This document shows positions 46,648-57,262 of a stretch of DNA of 64,000 bases, in pieces. Source of the stretch: Orbilia blumenaviensis (Eukaryota; Ascomycota; Orbiliomycetes; Orbiliales; Orbiliaceae); contig JAVHNS010000010.1 of NCBI GenBank assembly GCA_036872755.1, forward strand, positions 1,178,001-1,242,000. Direction: 5' to 3'. The position numbers and the translations under genes were made by a program. Numbering within the stretch: position 1 is the first letter of the stretch; each line of letters opens with the position of its first letter. The notes under the pieces are model-generated. The model worked only from the letters and a program-made list of their open reading frames with translations. It had not been told where the DNA came from and searched no databases.

Positions 46648-48474
46648 CTACCTCTTCCTCCCCCCACCAACCATCATCCTCGCCTTCGGAAACGTCAACG
46701 GCAACCTCAACGCCACAAGCCTATGCTCCCTCGCCTCCTCCTTCCCATACCCCATCATCTTCAAATACCCATCCTTGAACGCCTCAACCCTCGCCCCAAC
46801 TTCCCTAGCCGCCATCTCAACCTCCCTCCTCTCAACCTGCAAATCCTGCACAAGATCGTACAAATCCATCCTCCCATCCTCCTCAACTTTCAAACACAAG
46901 ATAAGTAACCAACAATACAACTTCGTAAGTTTTGGTTTCGACAGGTGTCTTTCGTTTTTATTCTGGTTTTTGGGATCTGTGAAGGTGTTTATCAGGTGGG
47001 TTGTTATTGATTTATCGTCTGATTTGAATATTGGTTCTTTTGAGGAGTCGTCGTTGTAGAGTTTTGGACGGTAAACGGTGTTTGAGAATGATGATGTGAG
47101 GAGGCGGTGGAATTGGATTAGGTGCTCGATGTAGCGTAGGATCTTTAGTCGGGTGGTGACGTTTGCGCCGGAGTCGATTACGCCGCGGATGCGGCTGGTT
47201 ACGTAGTGTGGTGATATCCTAAACCCGCCACAGATAACAAAAATTAGCATTTTTTTTCCGGTTGTCGAATGGTGATGGCTTTTATTATTATAATAAAAGT
47301 GGAGAGGAATAGATAGTGAAGGGAAAGACACATACACAGACCCAACCTCCCCACCCCCCTCAACCCCCACTTTCCACTCCCTAACCCCCCTCATACACCC
47401 CTCCAACACCCTCTCCTCAACCATCTCATCCAGTTTATAAACCGTATCAACCGTAACCCCTTCCTCAGAATCATGCAACGGCGGTAGATACTTCGAATTC
47501 CCACCACTCCCGCCTCCGGTTCTGAGACTCTCGCTGGAAGGGAGTAATGCTGTCGCAGTGTTTACGGCCGAGGATATGGCGGTTACGACGGATGTTGAGG
47601 ATGTGCTGCCCAGGGTTGAGGCTGTTATGGTGTTTAGTTTTTCGTCTTGGAGGGCTTTTTTGGAGGTGCGGTTTCCGAAGGCGGCGGAGAGGGATTGGCG
47701 GGAGTCCATTAGCTGTTTTTTTTTAAAAAATGATAATTAGTATATTTTTTGGAAAGGAAAAAAGATGGGGGGGGGGGGGGGACGTACGCTGCCGCTGGCG
47801 GATGCTTTCTCTGGTATGTCTTTCTCTTTCTCTTTCAGACGTTTTACCTGCCGTCGAAGGTGGACTAGTGGGGATGGGTATACCTCCACGCCGCCGGTTT
47901 GGGGGTCGTATACTCCTATGTAGTACCTATATTCCAGACCCTCCCTCTCAATTAGTCCCAAATTTAGTCTCCTGCACCCCCAAAATTTAGAGTTTGGGGT
48001 TGAAATTGTAGATAGATATTCAAGAGAAGAGAGAGAGAAGAAAGAAAAGGAACGTACGAAACCCCATCCTCCTCACCACCCTCCGTGCGTCCGTCGTATT
48101 CGATCCTAGCGGTCTGCGCTTGTATACAGTATTCCTCTTCTGCTGCTGCTCCTTTATTATTATTACCCCGTGACGGCTTTGTAGGTCTCTGTTTCTTCTT
48201 GGAGTATGCTGAGAATGTGAGGTCGGCGGGGAGTTCGATGCCGTGGGTTGTTGCTGTTTTTTTTTTTTTTTGTTAGCTGGTATACTATAGAAGAAGAAGG
48301 GGAGGGATATGTATATGTACCAAGGATGGGAGGATGTCCGCCGCCTTCTTTTAATGAGATCTTGATCTGCTGCTGCGCAGAAGAAGAAGAAGCTTGTGAT
48401 GGAGTGGAAGCGACGGGACGAGGGTGTCCTTGCGCATCTCTTTTGCGCTTGCGTTCCCGTTCGGGGGATGCCAT
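46648..48474 (-). CDS. RPA49: DNA-directed RNA polymerase I subunit RPA49
   Basis: Five exons (48474-48321, 48253-48058, 47926-47788, 47712-47336, 47218-46648) give 478 aa. RPA49 is the Pol I-specific, TFIIE/F-like subunit that promotes rRNA gene initiation and elongation. A basic nuclear-type N-terminus (ERERKRKRD) leads to PPILATTHGIELPADLTFSAY and YYIGVYDPQTGGVEVYPSP of the dimerisation module. The linker follows (SLMDSRQSLSAAFGNRTSKKA). The C-terminal tandem winged helix begins ISPHYVTSRIRGVIDSG. Intron 4 (117 bp, GTATGT to GGTTTAG) is a multiple of three and lacks a stop, so a 39-residue insertion would result if it were retained. Intron 3 contains a 15-base G run and a TACTAAT branch point. 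Convergent with CAF1. Confidence 0.9.
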
Positions 48475-49127
48475 TGGGGTGTGTATATATATGTCGGTTT
48501 TGTGAGAGAAAGAGAGCTGGGAAGAGTTGGGGGAGGTGATGAGGGAGGTTGATGTTGATGTTGAAGTTGAAGCTGGTGATGGTAGTGGTAGTGGTGGTGT
48601 CGCATTGGGAAAAAAATTTGGGGAGAGAGAGAGAGAGGTTTTTTGGCTTCGCTTGGCGGTTCCACTGCTTTGGGTTCGCGACCCTCTCAGTAATTCTAGT
48701 GAACCCGCAATTTTAAGCCGCACATCATCATATCTACCTAGTTATACGCACAGCTCTCTGGTCAGTTTAACAGGTTCAGTAAAAGAACAAAAAAAGCAGT
48801 ATTGGTTCTTTAGACAAGACAGGGGGGCAAGTACTGTTTTTTTTAAAAAATTTTATTTTCTATTAGACAGTATAGAAAGATATGTAGATAACAGAATAGA
48901 TAGATAGATAGATAGATAGACAGCATGATGACGCCTGTAAACGCCTGGATGCGCGCGCAAAAGCATGGGAGTTTTTCTTTCCTTCGACGATGTGGATGAC
49001 ACGACATGACGGCAGACAGAGCAGAAGAGAAAGGGAAAAAATGGCTGAATTATATACAATAACGAAGATAGTAGTAGTAAAAGAATAAGTAAGTCAGTAA
49101 GAGTAAGTAAGGAAAGAGAAGACGGAA

Positions 49128-49766
49128 TCAAGCAGCGGAGCCGGCGACCCTCTCCTTCTCCTCGATGGCCTTGTGCACATCCCTCAGCAGCGCCCTCAGA
49201 TCGCCGTCGGTCTTGCCCTGATTCTCGGCCTCCCACTCGCAGCCCATCTCCAGGACCTCCCTCGCATCCTCCAGCTTGCCCATCTCCTTCAGACACAGCG
49301 CCCGTCGGTACCAAGCCTTGACGTTATCCTTCGGCTTCAACGCGCAGCTCATCTCGGCATCACACATCCCCTCTGCCCAGCTCCTGGAGGCGATGTTGGC
49401 CTGCGCGCGGTTGGAATAGATCATAGCGCTTTCTTCTCTTACGAGCGCGGATTGTTCCCAGTGAGGTCTGCCCAGGCACATCTCCAGCGCTAGGGAGTAG
49501 AGTTTTATGGCCTCACCGAAGGCTTGTTTTCGAAAGGCGGCGTTGCCGGACTCGCGGAGTTTGTTGATCTGGGCGGATCTTTTTGGGTTTACCAACCCGG
49601 GAGGAGGGGGGATTGCGTTTTCGAACTGGAGCATGCTGCGGTGGAGGGTGTTCAGGTCGGTTATGGCGGTGGACAGCTCTGAGGAAGAAGGAGAGGTGTC
49701 GGAGGGGCAGAGGACGGTGTTTGTGACCTTATCGATGGTGAGGGGGAGGAGGGTGAAGGAGTCCAT
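49128..49766 (-). CDS. SEC72: SEC72-like TPR protein of the ER post-translational translocon
   Basis: A single exon of 212 aa. It begins FTLLPLTIDKVT, continues with a Ser/Thr-rich segment, then PPPPGLVNPKRSAQINKLRE, the usual lead into the TPR region. About three TPR motifs span residues 65-175 (SGNAAFRKQAFGEAIKLYSL, then YSNRAQANIA, then AWYRRALCLKEMGKLEDARE). In yeast Sec72 sits on the Sec63 complex and docks cytosolic Hsp70. Assignment is from the N-terminal signature together with the TPR layout; another small TPR co-chaperone is the alternative. Confidence 0.82.
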   Translation of the reverse strand: MDSFTLLPLTIDKVTNTVLCPSDTSPSSSELSTAITDLNTLHRSMLQFENAIPPPPGLVNPKRSAQINKLRESGNAAFRKQAFGEAIKLYSLALEMCLGRPHWEQSALVREESAMIYSNRAQANIASRSWAEGMCDAEMSCALKPKDNVKAWYRRALCLKEMGKLEDAREVLEMGCEWEAENQGKTDGDLRALLRDVHKAIEEKERVAGSAA

Positions 49767-51128
49767 TTTTTATTTTATTTTGTATTTTTTTTTCCTTTCG
49801 GGTTTTCTCCTTCGTATTGATTGATTGATCGATGGTAGGGAAGGTCTTTTGATGGATGATGGATGGTGAAGATGATGAAGATGAAGATGAAGATGGAGCA
49901 ATGTTGGAAGTTGAAACGGTGTTAAAGCGGGAATTGAATTGGGAAACTGGCCACTTTGAAGGTTTGCGCCCGGCCAATCAGAAGCCCGGTCTAGGTCTAC
50001 CTTGCAATCCAACGGACATCCATTGGCAACACATTGTCACTGTCATTGTCGTTGTTACTGTCATTGTCATTTGTCTTTCACGTCTGTGTCTGTATGTATG
50101 TAGTACCTATATTGTCTCCATTCAAACGTCAAACCTGCTGGTCTTTTCCGAGCTCTAACGTTACTTGCCGTTGACAGCTGAAGCCTGTCCGGATCAAATT
50201 TACGGGTGGCTTTTCAAGCGCTTTCAGCTGACTACCTACCTAGGTACCTAGTCCTACCTATGTAGACTGATCTGGGACCGAGACTACCACCTATGTACTA
50301 TGAGACTACTACTACATATGCAGCTTCCAGATCACTCCTTTCTCATTGTTCAGGGTCCTTTTCTTTTCTTTTGCTGGGCCGTCTGGGAAACGAAAAAAAC
50401 AAAAGATCGGTCTTAAATCTAGCTCCATAGCAATAATAAAAATAAAAAAAGAGGACATATTGAAGGGATTTTGGTTAATTAGGGACCTCCCCGAGGCGTC
50501 TCTATAGATCTGGAGGAGTCTTACAAAAATTCTTTACCAAGTTCCCTAGCTACGATATGAGAGTACCTGATAACCAATAGGTAGCTAAAAAACGTTGCAA
50601 ACTACCTAGGTAGCCTTTCCTACTACTAATACTAATATTGGCTTTGTTGGGGGGGGGGACTGCTATCTAAGAAAAGGTGTAGATTTTTGGTTTAAATCCG
50701 CCTCCACAGATAAAAAGACATATCGAAGGGATTTTTAAGGTAGCTGCCGTACAAACTTAAGAGAAGCTTGATATACCTGCAGTATTCAAACTGTAGTTGG
50801 TGTGGGAGGTACATACATTCGTGCCACAAAAAAAAATATTATGCTATACCATTATTTGCGACAACTTCGGGCTTTTGGTAGGAACGTTGTATTTACTCGA
50901 TAATATATATTAAATCTTGACGCATTTCGAATCTATAACCAAACAGTTAACTCCTAAATCCCCATAAAGCCCCTCTAATACGTACATACATGTGCATCCA
51001 TCTATTTACAATAAGATCGCTTTAAAATACACGAACCAAAAACAAAAAGGTATTTGGCTCTTCTCTTCTACCACCCGTAATCGTATTGCCGGGGAAAAAA
51101 CAAGCAGAGAATCACAGGAAATTACATT
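49767..51128. other. Intergenic region
   Basis: Upstream of SEC72 and downstream of the phosphorylase-like gene. GATGAAGAT repeats near 49,866-49,895, GTTGTTACTGTCATT-type repeats near 50,036-50,070, and several CCTAGGTACCTA-like palindromic stretches near 50,240-50,260 and 50,605. No gene supported. Confidence 0.45.
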
Positions 51129-52571
51129 TTAGTAATATTGGTAGTAGGGTGTCCATAAAGTCCCCATCGTAGGCTGCTGACCCCTCAGCACACCACCGCC
51201 ACCTTGATAATAACCATAGTAGTTCGCGGGTTGCGCTACAGGCTGTGCCGCAGGCCTCGCAGGCTGAGGATTTTGCGGCTTACTCACCGGCTTCTTAGCA
51301 GGGACCTTCGCTGGGGTAGGAGCCGGGACCTTAGCAGGGACCTTCGCTGGGGTAGGAGCCGGGACCTTAGCAGGCTCCATAGAGCCCACTTCCTCAGCAT
51401 CAATAACCCGTAAAAGATCTCTCGCATAACTCGCCGCGGCCATCGCAGCGTACGGCTGCCATACCTTGTTCTTATGATCATCCGAGTAATCGCATATACC
51501 ACGGATCACTAAACAAGGGAAATTATCCATCAACCCCGCCGCTTCCATTTCAAAGCAGGCAATGTGGTACATATCCCTCAACCTATCACGATGAGCCGCA
51601 GACCTCATAACCGTATTCGCAGAAGCTATAACTCCATAATGCACGCTCGGCACACTGGATTGTCGCGGAAGACGCTGTACCGCCATTCTTAAACTACATT
51701 GCGAACAGTCCTCTGAATTTGATACTTGGTGGCGGTAGTCGCTTCTGAAGAGGTGGTCTTGGTCATGTCCTGGGAAATAGTAGTCTCGCATGTATTCGGA
51801 CTGTGAGGCCTTTGTGAGTGAGGTTTTGAGGTAGGCGCCCATACGGCCCTTTCCGAGTGTTTGGTGTGAGGCGAGGAGTTGGACGGCGTTCAGGAGGATT
51901 GTGGGTGGGTTGTTCAGGTGGGATTGTATCACGAATTCCTCGTCGTTTATCAATTTCCCCATGTCGTATTGGATTACAGCGCCTGTGTCCGTTACCCATA
52001 CCATCATATTAGTCTTTGAGCATGAATTGATGATTGCATCGTCATAATTTAAGACCAAAAAAAAAAAAAGAAGAAGAAGAAGAAGCTTACCGTTTCCCTT
52101 ATTAGGCTGGCTGACAACCACATCCCCCAGCCGAACATCCTTATACGGATTCCTCTCCGCTGCCGCCGCTGGCACCCCGCCGCCAACACCGACCAGCAAT
52201 CCGAACTTAATATTTGGAAAAGTACGGAGCATGTTGGTTACCGTGTTCGCCGCGGCATTGGTGCCGTATACACCGTGTCCTGTGAAGCCTATGACGATGT
52301 TGTGGTGTCCCATGCGGCCGAGGACGTAGCTGTTTACATCCCCCTGTTTGCGCGGGAGGGGGGCGTGCTCCTCGTCTAGTAGGAGGCTGGCGGCGTTTAG
52401 TTCTGATTCGAGGATTGCGATCCAGCCGACTGTGTAGGATTTGTAGTCGGGCTTTGGGGGGGTTCTGGTTTTTTTTTTTTTTTGAGTGTTAGACGATTGG
52501 TTTCTTTTATATATGTATATACTACTAGTAATACTTTGATAGGGAGCAGATGTATACCTTTTGGCAGCCAT
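51129..52571 (-). CDS. Stand-alone nucleoside phosphorylase-domain protein (PNP/UDP family)
   Basis: Three exons (52571-52558, 52464-52091, 51982-51129) give 413 aa. The domain spans about residues 12-330: YTVGWIAILESELNAA at the start, GLLVGVGGGVP, a substrate-side Met-Glu motif in CFEMEAAGLMDNFPC, then IRGICDYSD with the conserved Asp, and WQPYAAMAAASYARDLL at the end. This fold acts on nucleoside glycosidic bonds. In fungi it often forms the N-terminal domain of NLR-like proteins, but no NACHT or repeat domain follows here. Instead there is a tail with two KVPAPTPAKVPA units and a Tyr/Gly/Gln-rich end. Exon 1 is only 14 nt. Both introns (93 and 108 bp) are multiples of three with no stop, so they look coding when read through. 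Catalytic activity is not proven. Confidence 0.87.
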   Translation of the reverse strand: MAAKRYTSAPYQSITSSIYIYKRNQSSNTQKKKKTRTPPKPDYKSYTVGWIAILESELNAASLLLDEEHAPLPRKQGDVNSYVLGRMGHHNIVIGFTGHGVYGTNAAANTVTNMLRTFPNIKFGLLVGVGGGVPAAAAERNPYKDVRLGDVVVSQPNKGNGKLLLLLLFFFLVLNYDDAIINSCSKTNMMVWVTDTGAVIQYDMGKLINDEEFVIQSHLNNPPTILLNAVQLLASHQTLGKGRMGAYLKTSLTKASQSEYMRDYYFPGHDQDHLFRSDYRHQVSNSEDCSQCSLRMAVQRLPRQSSVPSVHYGVIASANTVMRSAAHRDRLRDMYHIACFEMEAAGLMDNFPCLVIRGICDYSDDHKNKVWQPYAAMAAASYARDLLRVIDAEEVGSMEPAKVPAPTPAKVPAKVPAPTPAKVPAKKPVSKPQNPQPARPAAQPVAQPANYYGYYQGGGGVLRGQQPTMGTLWTPYYQYY

Positions 52572-54492
52572 TTTGTAGTAGTTGTAGATTAATGATTGAT
52601 AGCAAATTTAAGAAACTGGAGAACCTGTAACTGGATTGCTATGAATGTGGATTGGTTTTTTTGGGAAGCATCGACACCCGCGCCGGTCCCCCTGAAGTTA
52701 TATACACATTTTCACCCCAAAACCTTTAACATGGGCAGTGCCACAATAATTTATGATACAATATCTGGCTATACTATACATCAATACCTAATTACGACTA
52801 TACCCAATCAACAACCAGCATCATGAAGCCAGATAAAATCACCGAAAATAATTATGACATAAAGTAGCTTGAACGGTATAGTTAATTGACTGTGCGGACG
52901 TGGCATGCTATTGTGATACCTGCCCAGAGTATACTATGGTTGTGATATATTAGACTATAATATAGGATATGTCTTACAGTAGCGCACCGCCAGTCGTATT
53001 TTCTGTGGTTTAAGGCTTACTAGCTGGTGGGATATACCTGAATTGCTCTCTTAACCCCACATTTGTTGGCCATGCATGCGGGCGGGAGATGTTGGGGCTG
53101 GCCTTGCAGAACAATATGCACATCGATAAACGCATTTCTGTAGAATCCATTTCGACTGCGGAAAAAAAAGACGTCTATCATCTTTGGACTTTTTTTTTTT
53201 CTTTGCTATATGTTTTTGAAAATTTTTTTTAATTAAGTTAACGAGGTCACAGCCTACTTTTTTTCTTCCAGCTCAGCTTGCAGGTAAAATTTTTGGATTG
53301 TCGCTGCTGGAGAATGGAGGGTTGTTGTTGTTGCAGCTAGCTGTTGTAGCTGTTGGCTGTGCTGCAGCGCTGTGAATTGGCAATGTTCTCAATCCCTTTT
53401 TTAACGAAAAAAAAAAAAGGGGGGGGGGGGGGCTTTGAGAGGAGGGGTTATTTTTTTTTTAATCAAGTGCCGGAGGGGTATACGCACCGAGGCCCCTCCC
53501 CCACCTGTAGACCTTTTTTTTTTTTTTTTTTTTTTCCAAAAAAAAAAAACCGAGGATCGAAGGAGCATATCGCAAGGCGCACCAGCCGGTTGAAAACTGG
53601 GCGAGAATCGCGAGGGGGGTATACGGTAAAGTTGAAACGCCTTCTTTTGGGAGGGGCGATATATTCGGACCAGCGCATGGTGCCCCTCCCCCTTTGAATG
53701 CTTGATAAAGACCAGTGAAAGCAGTTTAATTCATGCGGATCTTCCAGTGCTTGCGGTGCCCTGGATTGAAGCTGAAGCGTGGAGTGTGTTGAGCTCTATT
53801 TTGCAACATCATATCACTTTAAACAGCAATCAATTGCAGGCGCTGGTCGGTAGAACCACGAAGCGAGCTGCGCTCGCCCGGGGGGGCCAGCTCGCCTTTT
53901 CGCTTTCTATCGAAAATAAAACCGAAAGGGCGTTTTTAGATACCGCAGGAGCTGTTTGAGTTTGGGCGAATATTGCGAGGCCTGCGATCGGATCAGTAAT
54001 TTGTCTATTAGCAATTCGATTCGATTGATAGACAGCTTAATAAAAGCCGTTCAACTGTACAGCATTTTTGTGACAAGCCCCCAAAAGGCTGCCAATGATG
54101 CCTGTCGAACGACTTTTAGCTAAGCTTTTTTGCGCCAGCCAATCCGCTGCCCTTCAGCCGGGTGGAGTAGTATTAGCGACTTGAGGCCCCACCAATGACA
54201 TGACTACTAACGCTCAGCCCAGGAAAGTCGTACGTCAGGGCTGGACACGTTATTTCCATCTCGGATCCTGCGCGGTTGCGAGAACGACGGAAAAAGAACC
54301 ATCTAACGATATCGTACGATATACGTGAAATACACCTTAGTTTAATTATCTAAATCTTCTTGAGAGCGTCATTAGCTACCCCTGCGCGCGCTTGCTTTCA
54401 TACTATAGCTTCAATTACTCCAACCACTGTCATCCCTACTCCTAGCGCATCCTTTTTTTTGGGAAGGGGGACCCGCATCGAGGTGAGAAAAC
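52572..54492. other. Intergenic region with homopolymer blocks
   Basis: Contains A12 directly joined to G14 (53,407-53,432), a 22-base T run followed closely by an 11-base A run (53,514-53,549), and CCCCTCCCCC blocks near 53,493 and 53,685. Frames across these blocks are artefacts. No gene supported. Confidence 0.45.
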
Positions 54493-55871
54493 ATGAACCA
54501 AACATCCATGTTAACCATCCCACCGGAGCTCCACATCTCCATCTTCGCCTTCCTCGGCCTCGGAGACCTCTCGCGCCTAGTCCAGACCTCCAAATACTTC
54601 CACCGAACGGCGGGTCACTACCTCCGCCGAAGAATCGATCTTCAGACGACAGACGCAATCTGGAAGTTCCAGCACGGCACACCCCCCGAGACGGTACCGA
54701 TCGAGCGGGCGACTTTCATCCAAGATGATTTTTTTGACTATAGATTCGCTTTTGGGATGGATTATTTTGTGATGGATGAGGGTGCGGCGGAGGGGGGTGA
54801 GGAGGTTGGGATGTCGGTGGATAAGATGAATACTTTTCTTGATATGATCTTGAAAGGTACTGGGCCGGAGGGTCGCGGGGTTAGTATTAGAGGTGGGGAG
54901 CTTTATTTGAGTAAACCTGGTATGTCTTTTTTAGTTTATAAAAATGCATTTTAATATACATATATAAGATACTAACGTAAAGAATCGGAACGCACAATTT
55001 AGTCATCGAAGATAACCAATTCTACTCAATCTTCCGCGCCCTCAGAGACTTCTCATACAGCCGCCCAGCATCCGAATTCTCAATCACCTCCTTAACCGGC
55101 CAATTCAACCCAAACCGCGTCACCCGCCTATTCGACACCCACAAGCTCACAAAACTCTCCATATCCTTCCAACAAGTCGAATGGAACCACCGCGCCGAAA
55201 AATCCGACCCATCCGCTCAAACCCTCTGCGACATCATCGCTTTAAAAGAATTATTCCTAAGATCACCTAACCTGGAAATTCTGACCTTGAACCCCGTGAT
55301 GGAGATAATAGACTTTAGACCACTACCCGAGAACGTCATGGCTCTTGATGAGCTGACGGAGGCTTTTATGTCGCTCAAGAAGCTGCATACGCTTGATGTG
55401 CGGGTTTACCTGTTTCATCCGTCTTATTTCGTACCGGTTCCGGAGGCGGTTAGGACGTTATCGTTTTATCATGTTAACCTGTATTCCAAAATCTGGTGGA
55501 TGAAGTTTGCAAAATTCCCGTTTAAAGGGGTGGAGACTATGGAGGTATACCCCAGCGAGGAAGAGTTTGGGTATATATTCGCCAGAGATGATTATCAAGT
55601 TACGATGGATAGGGATGGGACTGAGAGAACGCCTGAGGAGATTGATGCTAAGGGGTTTAGATTGGGAGATGTGGGAGTTAGGGGGTTGAAGAGTTTTAAG
55701 TTCGAGGAGACGGAGAAGTTGTTCTTGCCGAGGGATTTGACGTTGTGTGTTTTGAGGAGGAATGAGGGGTTGAGGGCGGATGTTAAGCAGGCTTTGGTAA
55801 GGCAGTCTGGGCTGTTGGGGAATGATATGGGTGATGAGGGTGGGGTGGGGGGTAGGAGACGGAGCTTTTAG
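54493..55871 (+). CDS. F-box domain protein
   Basis: Two exons (54493-54919, 55003-55871) give 431 aa. Residues 7-45 form an F-box (LTIPPELHISIFAFLGLGDL, then SRLVQTSKYFHRTAG). The rest resembles the loosely conserved, leucine-containing C-terminal regions of fungal F-box proteins, including LKELFLRSPNLEILTL. It probably recruits substrates to an SCF ubiquitin ligase; the substrate is unknown. The 83-bp intron has GTATGT, an ATACTAACG branch point and ATTTAG. The second exon continues the same frame for 289 codons, with an abrupt change near 55,280 from C/A-ending to G/T-ending codons. Confidence 0.87.
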
Positions 55872-56943
55872 GAGGTTTGATTCAGCATGCACCCCGGGTT
55901 TTTCTTTTTCTGGTTTGCTGGTTGGCTGGCTGTTGTATACTGTGGAGGAGATCAGATACAGTCAATCCGAGTAAGAAACAGAATTCTAGAGACTGCCTCA
56001 GTTTCTGGACCCAGTTTTTTTTTTTTTTTTTCTTCTTTTTTTCTCTGAATCTCTGTAGCTGTAGCTATACCGGCGCCCATGTGTAGGCATGAAATTACCT
56101 AAACCTCTCGCTAATTTCTTCGCTCTTGTTGTGACAGAATCGTTTGTCGAGCTTGAAGGACTCAAGCACGGGATGAAAAATGAAATTTGTGGAAGTAGCA
56201 CGGATTTTAACGCCAAAATGTGAGGTTCTAGGCTGTGTAACATTGAGATAAGACAAGTGCAATGCTGTGGAGTTGCCGATTGATTCGTTTCGCTGAACCC
56301 GTTAAGGCCTAGGGATCGAGATACAGGAAGATATATAGCTCAGAAGGTATCCTTTTGTCTGTATGACATAGAGCTTATCTACTTTACAAGCTGGCCATTT
56401 GACAACAGCTATTTATATGATATACACACCCGTAAAACCGTTTTAAACAGCTACCTATCTAAAAGGAATTTCCGACTCCGAAATCTCGACAGCAGGAGAC
56501 CTAGTGTGATAAATCGAATGTAATATGATGATACTTACGACGAGTCATTCTTCAGAAAGTATTTTGAATTATAACTCAATAATAAATTATGCTAGGTTGC
56601 AGCTGTTGCTGTACTTGAACATGGGTTCGAAAGCTTGCCTTTTGCAGTTCCATAGCTCTCGTCTGGTCAGTTGACTATAAGACTGTGAATTTTAATGCCA
56701 AAATTACGAAAGGTTGTAAATTAAACAATAAATTTTGGTACATACTTATGAGTGGCGCGGAACTGCTTTTACGTTATATAACAGATTTAAATAAATATAC
56801 ATACTTAGTACCTATCTATTTACATAGTTTAAATGGATAGAGACTTCTAAACTACTCCAAACCACTCTATCCCTTGTTTATAGATACTTACGTAACCGAT
56901 TGATGTTTTCTGCCGTCCCTTTACCTCGTTTTTCGAGATCTCG

Positions 56944-56991
<48 letters not shown>

Positions 56992-57262
56992 TCGTAGATA
57001 ACAAAATGCCATAATCGATCATTAAATACAGACAGTGTGGCGCGGGAGCACCTGAAGCTTGAAAGGACGACCGAGCAAAGAAATTCCAAGTTATAGACCC
57101 ATCCGCCATTGCAAGAAACCTTATTGAACAGAAACATAAACTCAAGATCTTAAGAGAACCCAGCGCACTGGCCTCATTATGCAAAAAGCAATGGAAGGAA
57201 GGAAGGAAGGAAGGAAGGGGGAAAAATGAGCTTGTCAAAGCAAAAACAATTCCAGGTAAAGA
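55872..57262. other. Intergenic region
   Basis: Convergent 3' flanks of the F-box gene and the Clr5-type gene. It holds T31 followed directly by A15 (56,946-56,991) and a (GGAA)n run near 57,193-57,217. No gene supported. Confidence 0.5.
56946..56991. repeat. T31-A15 homopolymer junction
   Basis: A run of 31 T directly followed by 15 A, able to fold into a perfect hairpin. Run lengths may be affected by sequencing or assembly error. Confidence 0.8.

Noticed and set aside
48665..48690. tRNA T-arm-like GGGTTCGCGACCCT
   Set aside because: The T-loop consensus (TTCRA) is not met and no matching acceptor or anticodon arms are present.
53353..53697. 114-codon frame over the A12-G14 and T22 runs
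   Set aside because: It exists only because homopolymers read as Lys, Gly and Phe.
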